From Cyanophora paradoxa (lineage: Eukaryota > Glaucocystophyceae > Cyanophorales > Cyanophoraceae): 57,591 nucleotides of DNA. Both the position numbers and the translations under genes were made by a program. How positions within the stretch are numbered: the stretch's first letter is position 1; each line of letters begins with the position of its first letter. The DNA lies in contig QPMI01000487.1 in assembly GCA_004431415.1 (NCBI GenBank), forward strand, positions 1-57,591, written 5' to 3'. The notes below the pieces were generated by a model. The model saw only the letters and a program-made list of their open reading frames with translations. It had not been told where the DNA came from and made no database searches. This document shows positions 7,884 to 16,497 of this stretch, in pieces.

Positions 7884-10800
7884 ATGAGTATCACGAATCT
7901 CCCCTTTATCACTCGGGAAACCTTGTATTTGGATGACGGTTTCGAGCTCAGCAGTAACATTACCGCTTCCAATGTGACCATATCTTCGAACCTTGTGGTA
8001 AAAGACTTTCTATTAAATCAGAGCAACCTTCAATATATTGATATCACCAGCAATCTCCCTTTTACCTATGGCACTGATAACTCAGCCCTCGTTATCTATC
8101 ATGGGGGCTCGCCTGTTGCATTCTTTGGCAGCAATTTCCCCACAGTGCGAACCTTTCAGCACGAAATCAATAAAGCCCGCCCCATCCCACTGACAGCTGT
8201 CGTCGAATGGGATCCTGTTAAATATTCGCAGAGCATCACAAGCAATATCACACTCACTCGACCACATTTAATTGAGGTCATGGGGGTCGACCTTGTAAAG
8301 GAGTTTTATAGTGAGCGATTCACAAGAAACGAGCGAGATGTAGCCCAGGATCTCGAAATCTCGGGTTTATCAATTGCTACCGCAGCAAACACGGCAGGGC
8401 TCGCTGTTTTAACAGGTGCAATCACCATCACTGATGCGATCATGTATTTATCCCGCGATTTGGTGCCTTTGCTCGATCATCAGTTTAATCTCGGGCAGTC
8501 TAACACTGATGCTGTTAAGAAATGGCTGAATGTGTATGCCTATGATGGGTGGTTTGATGACTTGCACACGACTAACCTTTATAGCACGACCTCAAAAACA
8601 AGTAACATAATCTTGCCTTTCAATCACTCAGTCCGACCCAGTGATTTACCCACTGATGAGAGAGCTCTGATCAGCTATAACGACTTTAACAGCAATCTTT
8701 CCCGCTCAGTTTCGCGGACTGAGACCTACACTGTCGAGGGATACCCTCAGCAGCTCGCAAATGGGGTCTATGTCGCTTATGTAGGCAAACCTACATATAC
8801 ATTCACTTGGGATCAGTTGGGTGTCACAGGTTTGGAGAGTATACCCACTGTTTCATTGGTGGATCACACAACTTATTATAATCCTATCACTAACAATAAT
8901 GAATCTAATAAAGCGTTTATCCAAAATGTCACCTCCACAGGGTTTCAGGTCTCGTTTGTCATTAACGAGACATACAATTTACTTATCATCCGAAACAACT
9001 CATTGAGTTCCGAAGCTACTATTAGTTTCACTCTCACCATCAATTACATTAGCCCTGTATTCGATAGCAAACCCAGAGTAAAGGTTTACCGAGATTTACA
9101 AGGTAGCAATATCGTGCCCTTCTCACAGAATTTCGATCTTGGGCGAATTCTTTAAGGTGGAACACAGTTTATACTTTGAGTGCAAACACCTGTAATATTG
9201 TGGTCGCAGGATCATCGGCTACTATTGGAGAATTGACCGCCCCTTTTAGAAAGGAGTTTCTCAAAGAACTGTATATAACGAAGTCTGATTTACCAGATGC
9301 TATTTCGTTGGTGCTCTCCCCAACTCCCAGTATATCCTATCACAATGTGAAAGACACCAGTAATGTAGTGCAGAGGGGAAGCAAAGTATTCCAGGCATCC
9401 GAGATATCAGCAACAACATATAGATACCTTGCAGCGGTTCCAGCGAATTTTAATTTCACATTTGAGACACCATTTGTTTCCCCTCCTACTATTGAAATAA
9501 CTGACACGAATTTGTATGTGGTAAATGATGGGTCAGCTACATCACTTCAAAATGCACCAGCCGGCTACTCTCCATTTGTCGCAACAAATATAACAACAAC
9601 CGGCTTTACACTTGTCGGAAATGCAACAGTGACATATGCTCTGACAGCATATCCTGTTGGGTTGTATTTTGCGAAATTTAATCTTTCAGCGATCCCACCT
9701 GTGTCCCTTTCTCCTCCCTTTACTATAAGTTGGAAGGCAACAGGAACTATTCCGCGATTCGACCCCGAAGACCGCTTGAAAATTAGGTATCCTCTCGATG
9801 TGACCGACCTTCATACTACGAGAATCAATGGGCAGAATTTCGTATTTAATGGAACCAATGCAACTCTGATCGATAATCGAGTAACGAATAATTACTTTTT
9901 CGATTCTCGATATATTAATACTTGCAATATTGTCATACAGAACACGTTTGAGAATCGAAGTAAGACCTTATCAGTCACCTTGCCCACTCACTCGAATGTC
10001 TCAGATGGATTTCACTATTATCTTTTCAATCGCAATTACACCTCATATATTCCATACCCTTCTGAGACTGTCAACATGAGCTATCCCAGAGTCACCCTTA
10101 CATCGACCAATGCTGACTTCTTTGGATCCACGGACTTTATGACCTTCTTTGCTTTCACATCCTCTACTGATGGGCTCTTAGTTTATTACACTTTCAAATC
10201 TGATACTGTTGCTACCCAGATTGAAAGCCACCCAAACACTGATATTATCACAGTAGGCGATAAGAAATATATAAAAACCGCTTCCCCATGGGTTTGCACT
10301 GTCCGGCTCGATGACAGATACACTCCTAACCTAAATAGCATTGGAATGCACTCGACATGCAATATTTATGTGCAAGGTGCAATTTCAGCTTCAAAGTACT
10401 TTGAGGGTGGGAACTGTGATGCAGCCCATAGGTTGCTATCGAGAAATGGACTCTTTGAGTCATTTAGTGGGACAGCTCTACCGCCATTCATCAGGGACAC
10501 AGTCTATGATACAACATGCAATATTTGGGTGTGCCGATCTGTGAGCAATCCACCTGTAACACAGGAATTATACAGTTACCTCGCGAATAAGTATGGGGCA
10601 ATCACAGGGTCTTCAACAGGAAATCCAGCAACAGCTCCTATCGTGTTTGCAAATGCATACACAGCGCCAACCTCATTGGCAGGGTCGACAGAACCGCCAC
10701 CAAACGATCCCAATCCGAACCAGCCTAACCCAGATCCCGATTCAAAAGATCCCCCTACAACTGATCCAGATCCAAACACGACACCTAATAATCCCACTAA

Positions 10801-11205
10801 TCCTACAAATCCAGTCGGAGCACCCGGAATGGATCCAGGAACGTTAGTGCTTCTCATTCTCTTGCCGATTCTCGGTGCTCTTGGACTTGTGCTTGCATAC
10901 AAATTCCGAGCTTTATGTTGTGCTTGCATAGACAGAACCATTGCAGGTGCAGGTAATAAATACTCGGTGCCAGAAATGAATGTGACCCAAACAGCCGAAG
11001 GAGATGTGGGGTTAGAGGTGAGGTCAGCCGAGGGGCATGGTCTTAGTGTTGTGAGAACTGATCAACCACCAGCAAGTAGGGCAGCACCCAAAAATCGCGA
11101 GCAGAACGAATGGCTGAATCAATAATAAAAGATAATGCAGACTTTATGGCGGAAATTGCACAACGAGAGGGCAGAACATACGAGCTTCTCCCAATGCGAC
11201 CCTAA
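7884..11205 (+). CDS. Giant membrane-anchored fibre protein, ~1,107 aa, two frame breaks
   Basis: The first frame (from MSITNLPFITRETLYLDDGF) and the second (from about 9,150) read as one protein if the GGG at 9141-9143 is one base short. The junction then reads FDLGANSLRWNTVYTLSANT, a classic fibre 'DLG....RW..VY' step that also occurs internally (FNLGQSN, then WLNVYAYDG). The second half repeats a TCNI-V motif four times. A Pro/Asp/Asn-rich linker (about 10,690-10,810) leads to one transmembrane helix (LVLLILLPILGALGLVLAYK) and a cytoplasmic-type CCACI tail. A further break near 11,103 would add a helical end (MAESIIKDNADF to LPMRP). A receptor-binding fibre is the likely role; the membrane anchor is unusual for a capsid-borne fibre. 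Confidence 0.7.
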
Positions 11206-11234
11206 TTTTTGTAGTATGCCTTAATAGAGAAATA

Positions 11235-12698
11235 ATGACGGAACCCATAGTAGAAACGACAGTAAAGAATGCTGTATTGGATAATCAATTTTATATAACC
11301 CATGGCAATATACCCAGTGAATCCAATGACCTAATTGTTAATCTAAAAGGCTATGTGATGGGAGCTATGGCTTCTAACCTATGGAATGACCTTTTCGGTT
11401 ACGAGTTTGGTCACATCTATGACATTGCAAATGGGATCGGCTATGTGGATGCAATGGCAGGCACAGCCTTTCGCAATTTAAATTGCAACTGTGTGGGTGG
11501 GTGGATGTTTCAGATCTGTTCAAATGTCGATCCTACTATTGATCCCGCCACTGTGACCTTTGATTGCAATCTGTATGCCCCCAAAACCATTTTTTCTATC
11601 ACTTGCAATCTCGTTAATTCGGATGTGCCCATAGTAGCACCTGTAATAGGTGCATCAAATATGTATATCCAAAGAAATCCGGTCGTGCATACAGGCGCCG
11701 AATTTATATTAGGCGACAACACCCCAATTAGTCGACTCGAATTGCCCACGAATTTCACCTTTAATCTCGTGGATGAGTTCCCTAACAGTCAAAGTCTCAT
11801 GTATTTCACCTCTGAAAATCGCCTTTCGGGTGCATTCTCGCCCATCGAGCTCTCTATACCGAAGCAAAAGGTGAGCTATAAAGAGCTTACAGATGTGCCG
11901 GCGGGTTTTAGTGGGAAGTGGAGTGATATCATTCAGAAGCCGACTTGGAGTAGTGTAGCATACACAGGAAATTACTATGATTTAGTAGGAACTCCCGATT
12001 TCACAAGCTATATACCTCGTTGGATCGATCAAGGTGTAATTATATCAGAATCTACACTCCCTTTCAATGGGACATGGGATAGGTTATTTACTAAGCCGAA
12101 TTTGCATGCTGTTGCCACAAGTGGTGACTACAACGATTTAACTAACACCCCCAATGCACCGACCTTGCATGCTGTGGCTACAAGTGGGAGCTATACAGAT
12201 TTAGTTAATACACCTAACCTCCACGCTGTGGCTACAAGTGGAAATTATGATGATCTGATTAACACACCTACTTCGCCACCCACTCACAATCACAGCATAG
12301 AGTTGCTCACGAATTTCGGTAGTTATGTGAATCCAAATGCATATGTGCAACAAGGGACAGCGAATGTAGTTTTGGAAAATAGAATATACAATGCAGGAGA
12401 GACCTTTCAGTTATCGGGAACGGTCGTATTCTCTACCCCATTTTATAGTGATGCAGTGATTACTACCTCTATCGAGAATAGCTACAACTCTGTAAATTGG
12501 GAAATGACCAACTGTGTGTATATCGGACCTGAGTATGTTAATAATGAGAGAGTAGGACTAAAAACTAAGTTTACATGGATCGTTAGATTCACAGCTTTCG
12601 CATCGACTAATTTCACAAATGTCACAGCAGCAAATCGCACCCTTAAACTCCATTGGATTGCTGTCGGACCTCTCCAAAACAATAATATTCTCACATAA
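11235..12698 (+). CDS. Second fibre/tail-spike protein with A.SG.Y.DL.NTP repeats, 487 aa
   Basis: An intact frame 29 bases after the preceding gene, behind an AATAGAGAAATA leader. Residues ~1-215 form a β-rich head-binding part. Residues ~220-350 contain a run of collagen-like fibre repeats: VAYTGNYYDLVGTP once, then HAVATSGDYNDLTNTP, HAVATSGSYTDLVNTP and HAVATSGNYDDLINTP. This motif is common in phage tail fibres and some algal-virus spikes and usually marks a trimeric shaft. The last ~130 residues are a β-rich tip. It is probably a virion surface spike acting with the neighbouring fibre. Which host ligand it binds cannot be told. Confidence 0.7.
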   Translation: MTEPIVETTVKNAVLDNQFYITHGNIPSESNDLIVNLKGYVMGAMASNLWNDLFGYEFGHIYDIANGIGYVDAMAGTAFRNLNCNCVGGWMFQICSNVDPTIDPATVTFDCNLYAPKTIFSITCNLVNSDVPIVAPVIGASNMYIQRNPVVHTGAEFILGDNTPISRLELPTNFTFNLVDEFPNSQSLMYFTSENRLSGAFSPIELSIPKQKVSYKELTDVPAGFSGKWSDIIQKPTWSSVAYTGNYYDLVGTPDFTSYIPRWIDQGVIISESTLPFNGTWDRLFTKPNLHAVATSGDYNDLTNTPNAPTLHAVATSGSYTDLVNTPNLHAVATSGNYDDLINTPTSPPTHNHSIELLTNFGSYVNPNAYVQQGTANVVLENRIYNAGETFQLSGTVVFSTPFYSDAVITTSIENSYNSVNWEMTNCVYIGPEYVNNERVGLKTKFTWIVRFTAFASTNFTNVTAANRTLKLHWIAVGPLQNNNILT

Positions 12699-12719
12699 TA
12701 AGTAAAGAACAATCAAAAG

Positions 12720-13721
12720 ATGTCGACTGTATTCACACCTGTGTTTTCCTTATCAGCCAGTGCTGTCCATAATGTGCAACACACAGTCTATGATTTATCT
12801 CCGAGCCACCCTTCGACTGAGACAGCGAAAACCGATTCTTTTAATGACCAAAGCATACTCAGAGTCAAAGAACTCAGAGCTGACAAGATTGATGGACTCG
12901 TTAAAGCTACTCAAATGATCGTATCGAATCGACCCGCAATCTCTTCGGGGCTGGTCACCAAAGAAAATCTATATGAAGGTCAACAGGATTCCAAAACGGC
13001 TTTTAATCCGGCTGATAGGAATTCGGCGGCTTTCCAAGTTTACAGTGGCGGGGCATGGATTGGGACTGGATTGGGAGTGAATGGGAATGCGACAATTACA
13101 GGAAGCCTTACAGCTGGATCATTTGAAACAGTTAAAACGACGACTATTGATTCTGGGGCGAACACAGAATTAGTAATTAAGCGAAACAATGAGAATATCG
13201 CTTCCACATTTGTAAACAGCTTCACCAATTCAACAAGTGGGGCAGTTGCTGGAACTTACAGCTGGAAAGGTCTTACAGTCAATGGGACAAACTCTTATCT
13301 TGGGACTCCAAACCATCCTCGATTTTGCTATGGATTAAATACAACAGTAACATCAGCTGCAATTATCAACGCATGGGGGCATATCATTTTAGGATCAACA
13401 TCATTTTCGAATGGAGTATTCACAGCACCCATAGGAGGACATTACAGGTTCGTTTTCACAGCAATGACATCAAGATATGATACAGGAAACACACATGTTA
13501 TTTTACAAGTAAATGGTGCAGATACAGCAGTGAATGCATTAGTAGGTGTTGTAACTAATGCAGATGAATATAGAAGATATCGCTGTCTCGGTTTCAACAC
13601 TATTCAATCACTTAGTGCAGGTGATAGTGTGCGACTCAGATTAGCATTGGGTAGTCAGCTTTATGGTGATGCAAGCACTGCATTTTGTCAATGGTCAGGT
13701 GAATTAATTTCGGCAATATAA
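12720..13721 (+). CDS. Fibre protein with C-terminal C1q/TNF-like head, 333 aa
   Basis: An intact frame behind ATAAGTAAAGAAC. Residues ~1-160 carry short β-repeats and the fibre-type step VNGNATITGSLTAGSFETV. From residue ~170 to the end there is a C1q-like jelly roll: GVFTAPIGGHYRFVFTAM, then HVILQVNGADTAV, LSAGDSVRLRLA and a terminal FCQWSGELISAI. This strand order matches complement C1q-type trimeric heads used as receptor-binding tips in phage and algal virus fibres. The gene is 21 bases after the previous fibre and 8 bases before the next gene, so the set is probably co-transcribed. Confidence 0.7.
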   Translation: MSTVFTPVFSLSASAVHNVQHTVYDLSPSHPSTETAKTDSFNDQSILRVKELRADKIDGLVKATQMIVSNRPAISSGLVTKENLYEGQQDSKTAFNPADRNSAAFQVYSGGAWIGTGLGVNGNATITGSLTAGSFETVKTTTIDSGANTELVIKRNNENIASTFVNSFTNSTSGAVAGTYSWKGLTVNGTNSYLGTPNHPRFCYGLNTTVTSAAIINAWGHIILGSTSFSNGVFTAPIGGHYRFVFTAMTSRYDTGNTHVILQVNGADTAVNALVGVVTNADEYRRYRCLGFNTIQSLSAGDSVRLRLALGSQLYGDASTAFCQWSGELISAI

Positions 13722-13729
13722 GTAAAAGA

Positions 13730-13993
13730 ATGTCGAACATCTACCAAGTGGTTCTAACTGATACTGAAAAACTCGGAATGGAATACTGTGCCTACTCTGT
13801 TCAGGATTGGATCGATAATGCTGCTCATAATAGGGCGAGAATCGCGATTGATGAGATTGTGGACAAAGAAGTTAAATCGTGTATTGCTGCTGGAATTCCG
13901 ATTCCACTCACAAAGGAAGCGATTGTAGAGCAAGCGTTTAATCGGGGGACTGTTCGAAAGGCAAGCGAAATTCCTGTGAGTGCTCCTATGTAA
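13730..13993 (+). CDS. Small helical protein, fibre-assembly-like, 87 aa
   Basis: MSNIYQVVLTDTEKLGMEYC is followed by the stretch YSVQDWIDNAAHNRARIAID. A near-identical 'V.DWI.N...NRAR...DEIV' pattern is familiar from small phage proteins encoded beside tail-fibre genes. It is all helical, with no membrane segment. Its start is 8 bases after the previous stop behind an AAGTAAAAGA leader. The position at the end of the fibre cluster supports a chaperone or assembly role, which is inferred. This is the last gene of the AT-rich block. Confidence 0.55.
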   Translation: MSNIYQVVLTDTEKLGMEYCAYSVQDWIDNAAHNRARIAIDEIVDKEVKSCIAAGIPIPLTKEAIVEQAFNRGTVRKASEIPVSAPM

Positions 13994-14078
13994 AGAGAGA
14001 TGGGTTTATTGTTATTTTTCATAGATCATGCATAAGAAAGGCATGTATCTTGCATAGTGGGCGGGGCGCACTTATCCC

Positions 14079-14120
14079 CTTCGTATCCACTTCGTATCCA
14101 CTTCATATCCACTTTGTGTT
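14079..14120 (+). repeat. 12-bp minisatellite
   Basis: About three and a half head-to-tail copies of a TTCGTATCCACT unit, with the later copies diverging (TTCATATCCACT, then TTTGTGTTCACT). It lies in the gene-free region after the fibre cluster. No function is visible. Confidence 0.7.
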
Positions 14121-14154
14121 CACTAAATTATATCGCACTGATTCAGTTTGCATT

Positions 14155-15180
14155 TTGCCCCCACCCTACACCCCACCCTATACTACAATCTCGTTATTTC
14201 TATACATATTTACTATCTAATTTAATAGAGTTTATACATTGAAATAAGTGAGGTGTATCGATAAGTAATACAGGGTGGGGAGGGTGGGGTTGGGTGGGGT
14301 CTTTTTTGCCCAAAAATATTTGACCCCCAAAAATTTAAGGGATTCAAAAAAATGCCCCACCTCACCCCACTTACCCCACCCTATCGAAGTCCGCACGATA
14401 TCATAGTAGGCTACATCGGGATTGCGATCATATCACAGTGTATACAGTGAGGGTGGTGCCCCACTTTCTCACCCCACCCTATCGATTCGCGATTCAGGGA
14501 TCGCGAAATATACAGCACATGATACTTGTTTTTCTTAGTGATCGCGCCGTTCTAATACGATCTGAATATATCATATCTCGTCGGTATCACGTCGGTTCAA
14601 TATCGTAATTATTAAATGGTTGGCTGATACCACTTTCACACCCCACCCTCACACCCCACCCGGTATTAATTTAACATACATAATCTCTATACTTTATACA
14701 TTAATTACATTGAAATCAATCATAAATATAATAAAAGATACAGGGTGGGGTAAGTGGGGTTGGGTGGGGTCTTTTTTGACCAAGAATTTTTGAGGGGGAA
14801 TTATTTTAGGGAATTCAAAAAAATGCCCCACCTCACCCCACCCGCCCCACCCTATCGAAGTTATCGAAGTCCGATAAGTATCAAACCGGAAGTAAAAATA
14901 ACACATCATGATTTTATGTGTGCCATCTTAGATTGGACTACCATACCGATACCACTCACACCCCACCCTCACACCCCACCCAGTATTAATTTAACATACT
15001 CAATCATACATATTTATATTTAAATTACATTGAAATCAATCATAGATAAAGAGAATAATACAGGGTGGGGTAAGTGGGGTTGGGTGGGGTCTTTTTTGAC
15101 CAAGAATGTTTGGGAGTGAAACATTTTAGGGAATTCAAAAAAATGCCCCACCTCACCCCACCCGCCCCACCCTATCGAAG
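14155..15180. repeat. Three G-rich/C-rich fold-back repeats
   Basis: A conserved module occurs at about 14,269-14,400, 14,740-14,872 and 15,059-15,178. It starts ACAGGGTGGGG, continues with GTGGGGTTGGGTGGGGTCTT and a T/A-rich spacer, and ends ATGCCCCACCTCACCCCAC followed by CCCTATCGAAG. The two ends are imperfect reverse complements, so each copy can fold into a ~27-bp-arm hairpin. The four to five G-runs on one strand also suit a G-quadruplex. The second and third copies are preceded by the same C-rich box (CACCCCACCCTCACACCCCA) and TATTAATTTAACATAC, so the whole unit is ~240 bp. The rest of 13,994-15,434 holds no credible gene. A replication origin, terminus or expression-stop role is possible. 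Confidence 0.8.
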
Positions 15181-15434
15181 CTACGTAGGTGATACACATG
15201 ACTATATGAGGCGCGTCCCAAGCAGCACATTGTAGTTGTTTTAGATACACATCGCGCATCGTAAACACATATCGGCTATATCGCGATTACATATTATATA
15301 TACATATTTTACAAAGATTCCACGATACTTATATTATTTTTATTGATTCATTTACGAACTACCGATAGAATACATATCACATATCGATATACACTATGAT
15401 AAAAATGCTAATATCTTTATATAACTTATAGTAA

Positions 15435-15507
15435 CACACATATAAAAACAAATATTATTATCCTGAGCGGAACGCGAGGGATAATAATATTTGTTTTTAT
15501 ATGTGTG
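15435..15507. repeat. Perfect hairpin, 29-bp arms, at the AT/GC composition junction
   Basis: Bases 15,435-15,463 are the exact reverse complement of 15,479-15,507, around the 15-base loop TGAGCGGAACGCGAG. The arms are very AT-rich, while the GC-rich block starts within a few bases of the right arm. The ATG I assign to the interrupted gene (15,501) lies inside the right arm. It could be the terminal hairpin of one element, an integration scar, or a strong transcription stop. Confidence 0.85.
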
Positions 15508-16018
15508 AGGAAGAGGCAAGAAAGACCAAGGTAGAGACAGAGTACCAAGCATTGAAACGGGAGGCCAATCAACTGTTAAAAAGGAGGGGAAGGGCCTACG
15601 CCGACGAGGGCGCGGGCGTGGGCTCGGCCAGCCCGGACGACATCACCCTCGCGGAAAGGGACGACGTTTCCGTAGAGGAAATGCGCCCGGGCACAGCTCG
15701 CCTGCCCTCCGAGGGCGTATTCCAGACGCTCGACAGGCGCGTGATGGGCGACTCGGACGTTATTTTGCGCAACGCCCTCATGCCCTACGGCGACTGGAAC
15801 CGCGCCACCGCCGACGCCCTCGCCGATTTCGACCTCGAGCGATTTACCACCAAAGAGCAGCGCGACGCCTTCCTGGCGCGCCCGAGGGCAAGGCGACCCG
15901 GCGTGGCAAAGGAGGCCTTCAGCACCGAGACCCTCTTCTCCGCGATGGGTACGGCGAACAACGATGGCATGTCTTTCGGGGCAGCCGATTTATTTCAGGG
16001 GGCGGGCATCGACTTGGT
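15501..16018 (+). pseudogene. Interrupted GC-rich gene, 5' portion
   Basis: The frame begins MCEEEARKTKVETEYQALK. It continues through an acidic, helical region (SPDDITLAERDDVSVEEMRP) to GAADLFQGAGIDLV, where the retrotransposon poly-T begins. The same GIDLV codons reappear after the element at 31,601 as its target-site duplication and lead straight into the 3' portion at 31,617. The uninterrupted product would be about 430 residues. The start is uncertain because the ATG lies inside a hairpin arm and the true N-terminus may have been lost at the composition junction. The gene is coupled by GC content to the 43-57 kb virus-like cluster. Family not recognised. Confidence 0.75.
16003..16018 (+). 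repeat. LINE target-site duplication, left copy
   Basis: CGGGCATCGACTTGGT, identical to 31,601-31,616 on the other side of the element. The last T merges into the poly-T tract, so the true length is 15 or 16 bases. The flanking bases differ (G before this copy, C before the other). Confidence 0.95.
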
Positions 16019-16432
16019 TTTTTTTTTTTTTTTTTTTTGGAAAGCCTGTTGCATTCGTACACACTTGACAACAGTCCCCCGCTCCTCGCCTACCGGATAC
16101 TGGGATGCTGACTGCAGGAGGAGATAGATGACAAGAGTGCTACAGCTAGTAGTCGTGTCGAGCTGGTGCTTGAGCTGTAGTCTACCGAGTCGCCTCCAGA
16201 ACATAATATGCGCCGGTCCTCTAGCAGTGAGCGCGGCATTATGAGCTGCACGGTCCTAGATGCCCGCTTGCTGTCTCGTAGAACTTGGCCGTGGTGCGCT
16301 GTGTCCTATCTAATAATGGGGGAGATGCGGTAGGGGAAGAGGGTCCGCGGTGTCGTCGCGCCCGTCGTCGTCGCCGCCGTTCGAAGTCCAGCTCCGACCA
16401 GTAGGACGAGGCGCCGCGCTCCGAGACCTGCG

Positions 16433-16494
16433 CCACCCCCCCCCCCTCCCCCTCCCCCCCCCACCCTTCCCTCCCCCCCTCCCCCCGGACCTCC
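16433..16494 (+). repeat. C-rich tract in the LINE 3' untranslated region
   Basis: A run of C with sparse T and A interruptions, which is G-rich in the element's own RNA. It lies just after the polyprotein stop (16,498). The rest of 16,039-16,497 is untranslated sequence with no other feature I can see. Poly-G structures in LINE 3' ends are known in other families; a role here is inferred. Confidence 0.7.
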
Positions 16495-16497
16495 TCG

